Source: a bacterium (lineage in GTDB: Bacteria; SZUA-79; Acidulodesulfobacterales; Acidulodesulfobacteraceae). Taken from it: 64,000 nucleotides of DNA. The position numbers and the translations under genes are program-made. Numbering within the stretch: position 1 is the first letter of the stretch; every line of letters begins with the position of its first letter. Of this stretch, positions 35,068 through 44,567 are shown in pieces. The stretch is from positions 1 through 64,000 of the forward strand of contig JAJYJI010000004.1 of assembly GCA_021789605.1 (NCBI GenBank). The letters are read 5' to 3'. The notes under the pieces are model-generated. The model had not been told where the DNA came from. It searched no databases and saw only the letters and a list, made by a program, of their open reading frames with translations.

Positions 35068-36360
35068 TTATTTCAATCTAATGCTTTCGTAATCGTTCAG
35101 AGTAACGGATATATTGACGCCAGAACTTATGTGCGTTGAATCTTCGTCCATAAAGAAACTGCCGTCGGCTTTGAGCATTGGGCTCAAAGACCTTGCGGCG
35201 GAGGGAGGTTTAGGAGCCGGCACGACGGATGCCGATAAAACTCCGTTTTCTTTCGTTAATTTTACTAAAAAATATTTTCTCGAGCCGGGTTCTTTGGAAA
35301 TGCTTTCTTTCAGGACCGCGGTTACCGAAGGGTATCTTTTGTAAATGCTTTTGCAGTTCATCATTTTTTGGATATAAGGCCTGATAAAAAGGTCGAATGC
35401 GGTCAGAACGGAGTATGGCCATCCGGCAAGGGCAAATACCGGCGTCCCATGATTTAAGACCCCAAAAGACGTGGGTTTCCCGGGAACCAGCTTAACGCCG
35501 TGAAACAGTAATTTGCCGGTTTCTTCTATTGCCGAAGGAATAAGGTCGTAAAAGTTTACTACATCTTTATTTTCCAGCACTAAAAAACTTGCTCCGGTTC
35601 CGCCCGTCGAAATTATTAAGTCGTATTTGCAGGAATCGTCTGCGGTTTTAAAAATTCCAACCAATTTTTCCAGATTATCCTCAGCGGCGCAGATAAGCTC
35701 GGGAATGCCTCCGGCGTCCTTAACAAGCGCTTTAAGGACGGTTGAATTTATATCGTAAATTTTATTGCGCGCCAGATTTTTTCCGGGCTGAATAAGCTCG
35801 TTGCCGCCCGATAATATTCCTATAACCGGTTTTTTATATACGGAAACTAAATTTAAACCAATGCCGGATAAAGCCGCAATATCGCATAATCTAATCCTGT
35901 GCCCTTTTTTAAATAATACTTTACCCGATTTTATATCGTCGCCCGGCGGCGAAATATAGGAACCTTTCTCGACGGTTTTTTTATATATCATGCGGCCGCC
36001 TGAATAACTTTCGGTTTCTTCTATTAATACGACGCTGTCTGCGTTGGGAGGAAGGGGCGCCCCTGTAGTAACGAACGCGGCCTCGCCCGAATTCAAAGGG
36101 GCTATTTCTTTTGAATAACCGGCGGTAATTTGATTTTTAACTATATATTCGTTTATTTTTTTTTCAAAAAAATCGGAATACATTAATGCGAATCCATCGA
36201 CGGCAGACCTGGCGAAAGGCGGAACGCTATAAGCCGGAACTACGTCTTCCGATATAATTCTGCCTGCGCTGTCCTCGACGCTTATATGCTCAGACAAATT
36301 TATTTTTTTGATATTTCTTTCAGAAATTTTCAACAGGCTTTCGACTGTTTTAGCGCGCAT
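35068..36360 (-). CDS. moeA: MoeA-like molybdopterin molybdenumtransferase, divergent
   Basis: 430-residue MoeA-family protein that would insert molybdate (or tungstate) into adenylylated molybdopterin. Domain order is normal: RSAVDGFAL with D55, TTGAPLPPNADSVV, LSGGNELIQPGKN, and a C-terminal beta-barrel domain. Several active-site blocks are altered. The canonical GGVSVGxxD reads GGTGASFL, and the canonical GLPGNPVS reads ALAGWPYS. PGKPTSFG is kept. The gene leads moeA-moaA-PTPS-mobA-mobB and starts 83 nt after the tRNA-Phe. It may be a specialised MoeA paralogue, for example for another metal. Confidence 0.85.
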   Translation of the reverse strand: MRAKTVESLLKISERNIKKINLSEHISVEDSAGRIISEDVVPAYSVPPFARSAVDGFALMYSDFFEKKINEYIVKNQITAGYSKEIAPLNSGEAAFVTTGAPLPPNADSVVLIEETESYSGGRMIYKKTVEKGSYISPPGDDIKSGKVLFKKGHRIRLCDIAALSGIGLNLVSVYKKPVIGILSGGNELIQPGKNLARNKIYDINSTVLKALVKDAGGIPELICAAEDNLEKLVGIFKTADDSCKYDLIISTGGTGASFLVLENKDVVNFYDLIPSAIEETGKLLFHGVKLVPGKPTSFGVLNHGTPVFALAGWPYSVLTAFDLFIRPYIQKMMNCKSIYKRYPSVTAVLKESISKEPGSRKYFLVKLTKENGVLSASVVPAPKPPSAARSLSPMLKADGSFFMDEDSTHISSGVNISVTLNDYESIRLK

Positions 36361-36442
36361 AATTTTAAAATAATAAAAACCGCCAATCTATATCGGCGCA
36401 ATGGCGGCAATGACGGTTTAAATTTATACAATATTCTTAAGG

Positions 36443-36518
<76 letters not shown>

Positions 36519-36579
36519 TTAATACGCGGAAAATGAAGCTTCATAATTTGTCAGAAAATATTTATGCCGCCGTAAAAAT

Positions 36580-36629
36580 TCCCGCAATAAAAATATTTGA
36601 GAGAATTTTGGACAATATTTATTGCGGGA
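36580..36629 (-). terminator. probable intrinsic terminator of the atp operon
   Basis: A 12-bp perfect stem (36580-36591 with 36618-36629, TCCCGCAATAAA and its complement) encloses a 26-nt AT-rich loop. On the minus strand it is followed by ATTTTTA. It lies 14 nt after the stop of atpE copy 1. The long loop and short T-run make it imperfect, but the position fits. Confidence 0.6.
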
Positions 36630-36632
36630 TTA

Positions 36633-37089
36633 AAAAAATTCGTTATTTCAAAAATATTCCTTTAAAAGGATTCGCGTAAAAGAGAATAAAGGTTATTAGA
36701 AGGGCGTAAAGCGCCAAGGATTCCATAATGGCCATACCGGTAATCATCCATACGATAAGCTTTTTTTCCATTCCGGGGTTCCTTCCCATGGATTCGAGCG
36801 CTCCCCTGACGGCGTTACCCATACCTACGCCTGCGCCGATAACGCCCAGGCCTATCGCAAGCCCTCCGCCTAACGCGGACAGTCCGAAAAACAAACTTTT
36901 GGAAAACAGGACGGAATGTGCCATTATATGGTGATGAACCGCCGGCGCATTATTCATTGTTTTCTCCGCAAAAGCCTTAACGCCGAAAACCAATACGGCC
37001 GCAAACGTAAAAATCGAAATAAATACCTTAGACATTAATAATACCCCCGAATTTTATTTTATTTTTTTTAAATTTTAATGCTCTTCTTC
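36633..37089. repeat. 457-bp perfect direct repeat, copy 1 (atpB 3' end + atpE)
   Basis: Identical base for base, by reading, to 43406-43862 (offset 6773). It holds, in transcript order, the last four codons and stop of atpB, the 39-nt spacer, the whole of atpE and 10 nt after its stop. Outside these limits the two loci diverge completely. Confidence 0.95.
36643..37035 (-). CDS. atpE: F-type ATP synthase subunit c, copy 1
   Basis: Rotor-ring proteolipid. The 130-residue precursor has a signal peptide (1 to about 23, VKAFA) and a short His-rich segment. Helix 1 carries the glycine motif GLGVIGAGVGMG, the polar loop is R85-N86-P87, and helix 2 has the ion-binding carboxylate E105 in IMESLALY. 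E105-S106 and Y110 resemble Na+-type c subunits, but the glutamine that completes the Na+ site is methionine (M72), so protons are the more likely ion. It follows atpB by 39 nt and ends the operon. The protein is identical to that at 43416-43808. Confidence 0.96.
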   Translation of the reverse strand: MSKVFISIFTFAAVLVFGVKAFAEKTMNNAPAVHHHIMAHSVLFSKSLFFGLSALGGGLAIGLGVIGAGVGMGNAVRGALESMGRNPGMEKKLIVWMITGMAIMESLALYALLITFILFYANPFKGIFLK

Positions 37090-37731
37090 TAAAGACAGCG
37101 CGATATAAATAATCGCGAGCAGATAAAAAACGAACGCCTGCATTAAGTCGGTAAAAATTTGCATATACATCATTATAGCAGGAATTGCCCATGGAAGTAA
37201 AAACAGCAAAACGGTAACCATAAATTCTTCCGCAAAAATATTCGCAAACAGTCGCAACGCGTGCGAAAACGGACGCGACAGCGCCGACATAACCTCGATT
37301 ATAATCATTATAGGCGCAATTATTATTAGAGGGCCGAGGAACTTTTTAATATATTTTACTCCGTGCTTTCTAATTCCTACAAAGTGGGACAGTAAAAATA
37401 CGATAAGAGCGAGCGTAGCAGTAGTGTCTATCGTGGCTGTGGGAGAAGTAAAACCGGGAATGCTGCCGATTAAATTCGAAAAAAGAATAAAAACGGCGAA
37501 TGAGGCTATCAGAGGCAAATACACGGCTCCTTCTTCGCCTATTATTTCTTTGAGAAAATACTCGGTCATTATATATATCAGTTCAAAAAAACTTTGAATG
37601 CCCGCCGGTATTACTTTTAAATTTCTGCCGACGAGAAATGCCGTTAATAAAATTAAACCCATTACGAGTATCGTCATCGTCCAGTATATAGGAATACCCG
37701 GAATATTGATAAGTATAGGAGCTCTCAGCAT
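37075..37731 (-). CDS. atpB: F-type ATP synthase subunit a
   Basis: Membrane stator subunit forming the proton half-channels. 218 residues with five to six helices; the essential arginine is in SHALRLFANIFAEE, and the conserved C-terminal helix includes QAFVFYLLAIIYIALS. It is encoded after atpC, not in the usual position between atpI and atpE. Only one full atpB is present; a four-codon remnant lies at 43848-43862. Spacing to atpC is 47 nt, so co-transcription is likely. Confidence 0.95.
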   Translation of the reverse strand: MLRAPILINIPGIPIYWTMTILVMGLILLTAFLVGRNLKVIPAGIQSFFELIYIMTEYFLKEIIGEEGAVYLPLIASFAVFILFSNLIGSIPGFTSPTATIDTTATLALIVFLLSHFVGIRKHGVKYIKKFLGPLIIIAPIMIIIEVMSALSRPFSHALRLFANIFAEEFMVTVLLFLLPWAIPAIMMYMQIFTDLMQAFVFYLLAIIYIALSLEEEH

Positions 37732-37778
37732 ATGATTAGATTGTTATAATTTGGTTAATTATCGATATTAAAATTTCA

Positions 37779-38024
37779 TTAAGAGTTTATCATAATATTA
37801 ACGTTATCGGAGCTAACCTCTACGAAGCCCCCGCCGGTTATGTCTATCTCGCCGGATTTTTCGCCTAAGCGGTATTTTATCTGGCCTTCCGCCAAATTTG
37901 ATATAAAATTTATATGCTTAGGCAATATGCCTTCTATTCCGGCTTCGGTGGGAATTTCGCAAAAATCCGCCTCACCCTCGAAAACCAATTTGTTTTTGCT
38001 GACTATTTTTAATTTAAGTGGCAT
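37779..38024 (-). CDS. atpC: F-type ATP synthase subunit epsilon, short form
   Basis: 81 residues, covering only the N-terminal beta-sandwich (LKIVSKNKLVFEGEADFCEIP, GIEGILPKH, GGGFVEVSSDNVNIM). The usual C-terminal helical hairpin that inhibits ATP hydrolysis (full length about 130-140) is missing. The reading frame ends cleanly, and short epsilons occur in some green sulfur bacteria and other anaerobes. The start abuts the atpD stop with no spacer. Confidence 0.92.
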   Translation of the reverse strand: MPLKLKIVSKNKLVFEGEADFCEIPTEAGIEGILPKHINFISNLAEGQIKYRLGEKSGEIDITGGGFVEVSSDNVNIMINS

Positions 38025-40326
<2,302 letters not shown>

Positions 40327-40344
40327 ATATTTGTTTTATTTTTA

Positions 40345-41856
40345 TTAATCTTCCACGAAAATCTTTTTAAATTTATCTAAGGCGGCTATAAGATTTGCCT
40401 TGATAGCGTCGTCTATAACCTTTTTTTCCCTGATATCTTTGAATATTTCCGGATTGTTATTTTCTATATACAATAAAAGTTCCTTCTCGTATTTCTTAAT
40501 GGAGGTAAGTTTATAATCGTGCAGATAGCCGTTGTTGGCGGCAAACAGCATAGTAACTTCCTTTTCGACCGGCATAGGGGCGTACTGAGCCTGTTTAAGA
40601 AGCTCGGACATCATTCTGCCGCGGGAAAGCAATTCCTGAGTAGTTTTATCGAGGTCTGCCCCGAACTGGGAAAATGCCGCCAGTTCCCTGTATTGGGCAA
40701 GCGAAAGTCTTAATCCGCCCGAAACCTGTTTCATTGCTTTAATCTGGGCATCGCCTCCTACCCTCGATACCGAAAGACCGGCGTTAACGGCAGGCCTGAC
40801 GCCCGCGTAAAAGAGGTCCGTTTCGAGAAATATTTGTCCGTCAGTAATAGATATAACGTTTGTTGGGATATATGCGGAAACGTCGCCGGCCTGAGTTTCG
40901 ATAACGGGCAGGGCGGTAAGCGAACCTCCGCCGCTTGCGTCGTTTAACTTGGCGGCTCTTTCTAAAAGCCTTGAATGCAAATAGAATACGTCTCCGGGAT
41001 ATGCCTCTCTGCCCGGCGGCCTTCTGAGAAGCAGGGATAATTCTCTGTATGCGACTGCATGCTTGGATAAATCGTCGTATATTATAAGGCAGTGCATACC
41101 GTTATCCCTGAAATATTCTCCCATCGTAACTCCGGTATACGGGGCAAAGTATTGAAGGGTGGCCGGGTCGCTTGCATTAGCGGCTATTATCGTCGTATAT
41201 TCCATTGCTCCTTCGTTCATAAGCCTGTCGTAAATAAAAGAAACGCTGGACTGCTTCTGTCCGATAGCGACGTATATGCAATAAACGCCGGAACCTTTCT
41301 GGTTAATGATAGTGTCTATGGCAATGGCGGTTTTTCCCGTCTGCCTGTCTCCTATGATAAGCTCTCTTTGACCTCTTCCGATAGGTATTAAGGCGTCTAT
41401 AACTTTTATTCCGGTATATAAAGGTTCGTTGACCTTTTTCCTCGCCACTATTCCCGGACCCTTTTTCTCTATGGGGGAATATTTTTCGGCTTTAATGGGA
41501 CTTTTTCCGTCTATCGGCCTTCCTAATCCGTCTAAGACTCTTCCTAGGACTTCTTTCCCTATAGGAACCTCGGCAATTTTTCCGGTTCTTTTTACGGTAT
41601 CCCCTTCCTTGACTAAAGATTCTTCTCCCAGAATAGCAACGCCTGCATTATCTTCTTCCAAATTTAAGACATATCCGTAAACATCGGGAGAAAATTCCAA
41701 CATCTCGCCTATCATCGCATTCCTGATTCCGTATATTTTTGCGACGTTGTCTCCCACAGATAAAACGACTCCCACCTCGCTTATATCGATATTTTTCGTA
41801 TAAGACTCTATCTTTTCCTTGATGATATTCGTAATTTCCGATGCTTTAATTGCCAT
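40345..41856 (-). CDS. atpA: F-type ATP synthase subunit alpha
   Basis: Non-catalytic nucleotide-binding subunit, 503 residues. P-loop [29 protein letters not shown] and the C-terminal helical domain are all present. The start overlaps the end of atpH by 11 nt. Confidence 0.98.
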   Translation of the reverse strand: MAIKASEITNIIKEKIESYTKNIDISEVGVVLSVGDNVAKIYGIRNAMIGEMLEFSPDVYGYVLNLEEDNAGVAILGEESLVKEGDTVKRTGKIAEVPIGKEVLGRVLDGLGRPIDGKSPIKAEKYSPIEKKGPGIVARKKVNEPLYTGIKVIDALIPIGRGQRELIIGDRQTGKTAIAIDTIINQKGSGVYCIYVAIGQKQSSVSFIYDRLMNEGAMEYTTIIAANASDPATLQYFAPYTGVTMGEYFRDNGMHCLIIYDDLSKHAVAYRELSLLLRRPPGREAYPGDVFYLHSRLLERAAKLNDASGGGSLTALPVIETQAGDVSAYIPTNVISITDGQIFLETDLFYAGVRPAVNAGLSVSRVGGDAQIKAMKQVSGGLRLSLAQYRELAAFSQFGADLDKTTQELLSRGRMMSELLKQAQYAPMPVEKEVTMLFAANNGYLHDYKLTSIKKYEKELLLYIENNNPEIFKDIREKKVIDDAIKANLIAALDKFKKIFVED

Positions 41857-42406
41857 AGGTAAATGCTCCTTGTTTTAAATAATTATAAAAATTATTTATT
41901 TGCGTTTTTATGCTGCCGTCGTATAATGTGTTATCGATATTTATTATATAGCCGCCTATTATTTCCTCATCGACTTCGCATGATATGGCGACCTTCTTAT
42001 TTAAAGCCTTTTCTATCATATTCTTAATTTTATTTTTTTCTTCCTGTTTCATTTCTTTTGCGGAAATTACTTTTGCTTTGATTATATTTAAAAAATTATC
42101 CCTGAGGGCGGAGAAATCGTAATAAATACGCGGCAAATATTCGGTGCGTTCGTTTTCTACAAGAAGATGGAGAAGATTCATGAGGTCGTCGCCCAATCGC
42201 AATTCTTTGCCTAGTAAATCAACGATTTCCAATCTTTCTTTTTTATCTATATATGTTTGGGATAAAAATTCTTTCAGGCACATGTTTTCGTGGCAGAAAT
42301 TAATAATTTTACCGAGACCGCCGTAGATTTCTTCTATAGCGCCTGAATTGCGGGCAATTTCAAACAATGCCGCCGCGTATCTTTTATTTATTTGATTGTC
42401 TAACAA
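41846..42406 (-). CDS. atpH: F-type ATP synthase subunit delta
   Basis: Peripheral-stalk connector, 186 residues: helical N-terminal domain beginning [13 protein letters not shown] and the C-terminal signature [20 protein letters not shown]. Overlaps atpF by 23 nt and atpA by 11 nt. Confidence 0.95.
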   Translation of the reverse strand: MLDNQINKRYAAALFEIARNSGAIEEIYGGLGKIINFCHENMCLKEFLSQTYIDKKERLEIVDLLGKELRLGDDLMNLLHLLVENERTEYLPRIYYDFSALRDNFLNIIKAKVISAKEMKQEEKNKIKNMIEKALNKKVAISCEVDEEIIGGYIINIDNTLYDGSIKTQINNFYNYLKQGAFTYGN

Positions 42407-42872
42407 GTGCTTCCTCTTGGAGTTTAAGAAAACTGTCGTTAATTTTATTGTACGCGCCGCCCGCCATTTCTTTCCGAATAATACCGCGAACTTCTTTAAA
42501 GGGCATATTTAACGCTTCTTCGAATAACTGTTTTTTTTGATTTTCTATTTCCGACTTTGCTTGATTTATATAATTTTCTACAATTTTTTCGGCGGATTTC
42601 CTTGCATCTTCGATAATATGGCGCTTTTCGGTTTCAGCCTCTTTTGCCGCTTCTTTTTTTATATTTTCAATCTCAGTTCTAACCTCTGCAAATTTGATTT
42701 GGGCATCTTCGTAAAGTTCTTTGGTTTTTTTTTCGTATTCTGCGGCTTTTTCTAAAGATTCTTTTATTTCATCTCTTCTTTTAGCGAAAAAAGGAGCTCC
42801 GTACTTTACCATTATGTAGGCAAGTCCCGCGAACAGAAGAGCAGTATCGAACAAACGCCAAAAAAGATTCAT
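42384..42872 (-). CDS. atpF: F-type ATP synthase subunit b
   Basis: 162 residues: one N-terminal membrane helix (about 6-25) with a following KRRDEIKESLEKAAEYEKK start of a long charged coiled coil that runs almost to the end. Pairs with the divergent b' encoded just upstream. 10-nt spacing to b'. Confidence 0.93.
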   Translation of the reverse strand: MNLFWRLFDTALLFAGLAYIMVKYGAPFFAKRRDEIKESLEKAAEYEKKTKELYEDAQIKFAEVRTEIENIKKEAAKEAETEKRHIIEDARKSAEKIVENYINQAKSEIENQKKQLFEEALNMPFKEVRGIIRKEMAGGAYNKINDSFLKLQEEALVRQSNK

Positions 42873-42882
42873 AATTGATTGA

Positions 42883-43308
42883 TTATTCTAAAATTTTTTT
42901 ATAAATTGAGTTTGCAAGTTCTTCGGATTTGGATTTATAAAAATCTATCATGGATTTTTTTTCCTCTCCGAAATCTTTGATTATATTGTCGAATTTTATG
43001 GAAGCGTCGGTTTTTGCCGAAGAAACTATAACGGCGGCTTCGTCTAACCCTTCCTTCCTATAGCTTTCCTTTATTTTATTTACTTCTATTTTTAATATCT
43101 TTTTTTCCCGTTCCGAATCTTCGTCTAATTTGTTTATCAATACCTCGAAATGCTTCTGATTTTCGTTGTTGGAACCTACTATCTCGCTTCTTTTTTTCAG
43201 AATAACGCTTATGGGCTTAAATAGAAATATATTTAGAAGAAATGTGAATATCAAAAAAGAAACGGCTTCGAATAAAAGTCCCTGCCAATTTATTAGTAAT
43301 TCCGTCAT
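42883..43308 (-). CDS. atpF': F-type ATP synthase subunit b'
   Basis: 141 residues with an N-terminal membrane helix (about 12-32, SFLIFTFLLNIFLFKPI) and a charged coiled coil. The FLLNIFLFKPI...LKKR stretch is characteristic of b/b' subunits. First gene after a near-consensus promoter at 43347-43374 and downstream of atpE copy 2. Confidence 0.9.
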   Translation of the reverse strand: MTELLINWQGLLFEAVSFLIFTFLLNIFLFKPISVILKKRSEIVGSNNENQKHFEVLINKLDEDSEREKKILKIEVNKIKESYRKEGLDEAAVIVSSAKTDASIKFDNIIKDFGEEKKSMIDFYKSKSEELANSIYKKILE

Positions 43309-43346
43309 ATGTGTTTTTGGATTTTTTAAAAAATTATTGTCAAAAA

Positions 43347-43374
43347 ATTATATCATATAAAAGAAAAATGTCAA
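43347..43374 (-). promoter_or_regulatory. internal consensus promoter upstream of atpF'
   Basis: On the minus strand TTGACA (43369-43374) and TATAAT (43347-43352), both perfect, with a 16-nt spacer. The predicted start is near 43340, about 30 nt before atpF'. It lies after atpE copy 2, so the transcript would carry b', b, delta, alpha, gamma, beta, epsilon, a and c (copy 1), which is a complete enzyme. Confidence 0.7.
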
Positions 43375-43415
43375 CTTAAAATTTTAAAAAATTTTATAAA
43401 AAATTAAAAAATTCG

Positions 43416-43808
43416 TTATTTCAAAAATATTCCTTTAAAAGGATTCGCGTAAAAGAGAATAAAGGTTATTAGAAGGGCGTAAAGCGCCAAGGATTCCATA
43501 ATGGCCATACCGGTAATCATCCATACGATAAGCTTTTTTTCCATTCCGGGGTTCCTTCCCATGGATTCGAGCGCTCCCCTGACGGCGTTACCCATACCTA
43601 CGCCTGCGCCGATAACGCCCAGGCCTATCGCAAGCCCTCCGCCTAACGCGGACAGTCCGAAAAACAAACTTTTGGAAAACAGGACGGAATGTGCCATTAT
43701 ATGGTGATGAACCGCCGGCGCATTATTCATTGTTTTCTCCGCAAAAGCCTTAACGCCGAAAACCAATACGGCCGCAAACGTAAAAATCGAAATAAATACC
43801 TTAGACAT
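43416..43808 (-). CDS. atpE: F-type ATP synthase subunit c, copy 2
   Basis: Protein and nucleotide sequence identical to the copy at 36643-37035 (130 residues, signal peptide, E105 carboxylate, M72). This copy occupies the position between atpI and atpF' that atpE holds in most bacterial operons. It is preceded by a fossil of the atpB end rather than by atpB. It lies upstream of the internal atp promoter, so its expression should depend on the Rieske/cytochrome b promoter or read-through. Identity implies recent duplication or gene conversion. Confidence 0.95.
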   Translation of the reverse strand: MSKVFISIFTFAAVLVFGVKAFAEKTMNNAPAVHHHIMAHSVLFSKSLFFGLSALGGGLAIGLGVIGAGVGMGNAVRGALESMGRNPGMEKKLIVWMITGMAIMESLALYALLITFILFYANPFKGIFLK

Positions 43809-43847
43809 TAATAATACCCCCGAATTTTATTTTATTTTTTTTAAATT

Positions 43848-43862
43848 TTAATGCTCTTCTTC
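43848..43862 (-). pseudogene. atpB: atpB remnant: last four codons and stop
   Basis: GAA GAA GAG CAT TAA on the minus strand reproduces exactly the C-terminal EEEH and stop of atpB, in the same position relative to atpE as in copy 1. No further atpB homology extends upstream, where 12 unrelated nt lead to the atpI stop. Read as a deletion scar. Confidence 0.85.
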
Positions 43863-43874
43863 CGCTTAACGCAG

Positions 43875-44297
43875 TTAAATTTCCTTATCGGTGTTTAAGG
43901 GAAAAAATAACCAGAGTATTCCCATAGAAACAGGCATTATTGTAATTCCGGCAACTATGAAAATAAAGTTTAGTTTAATAAACTTGGAAAATATTATAAA
44001 AAAAAATAAAATAAAAAGCAAGTCTTTTATTAATATAAGATTAATTTTTATCGCATTTAATTTTTTTAGATTTTTAAATAAATATAAAGCAACGTCTATA
44101 AACAAAAAATAGGAGACCGAAAAGCCTATAAATATGTTTAACAGGCTGTCCTGCTGCCCAAAAAATAATTCGGATATAATTCCCGAAATTAAAATAAGGA
44201 CTGCTCCTATTATAATAACCTTAAAAATTAGATTAAATTTTAACGATTCATTAAAATTTCGTATTAAGCTCTTTTTTAATAGCTTTATATATTTCAT
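43875..44297 (-). CDS. atpI: ATP synthase subunit I (AtpI-like)
   Basis: 140-residue, strongly hydrophobic protein with four predicted helices, in the place where AtpI (c-ring assembly or Mg2+ uptake helper) is normally encoded. Sequence similarity is weak, as usual for AtpI; the assignment leans on topology and position. It overlaps atpZ by 47 nt and no later in-frame start gives four helices. Confidence 0.75.
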   Translation of the reverse strand: MKYIKLLKKSLIRNFNESLKFNLIFKVIIIGAVLILISGIISELFFGQQDSLLNIFIGFSVSYFLFIDVALYLFKNLKKLNAIKINLILIKDLLFILFFFIIFSKFIKLNFIFIVAGITIMPVSMGILWLFFPLNTDKEI

Positions 44298-44466
44298 ATA
44301 TTCCCGCTAAAACGCCCATAATAAAGAAAATTATCAGAAAAAGATATTCGAAGCCGAAAAATTTATCGAGTTCGATTCCTATAAAAATCCCGATTAATAC
44401 CGATATTATCAGGTTTAATCCTAAAGAGCTCATTCTCGCAATCTGTTTTACGAATTCTTTGTCCAT
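44251..44466 (-). CDS. atpZ: AtpZ-like ATP synthase accessory protein
   Basis: 71-residue protein with two membrane helices (LGLNLIISVLIGIFIGIELD and the LFLIIFFIMGVLAGIYEIY stretch), the AtpZ/AtpQ pattern found at the head of atp operons. The open frame extends 43 codons further upstream (to 44595), but that region overlaps the preceding gene and is unlike AtpZ. I therefore take the ATG at 44464-44466. Confidence 0.8.
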   Translation of the reverse strand: MDKEFVKQIARMSSLGLNLIISVLIGIFIGIELDKFFGFEYLFLIIFFIMGVLAGIYEIYKAIKKELNTKF

Positions 44467-44567
44467 TTTAAATTTTAAATTAGAAAACCGGCGGCTCTTC
44501 GCTTGATAATGCAAAGCGGCTTTAATTCTATGGCGGAATGATAATTGCCGGCAATGAACGGAAGAAA

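Larger units (their letters stand above)
43406..43862. repeat. 457-bp perfect direct repeat, copy 2 (atpB scar + atpE)
   Basis: Identical to 36633-37089. Here the atpB part is only the 15-bp remnant at 43848-43862. The boundary at the atpI side is 43862/43863, 12 nt after the atpI stop codon. The other boundary is 10 nt after the atpE stop. Confidence 0.95.
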
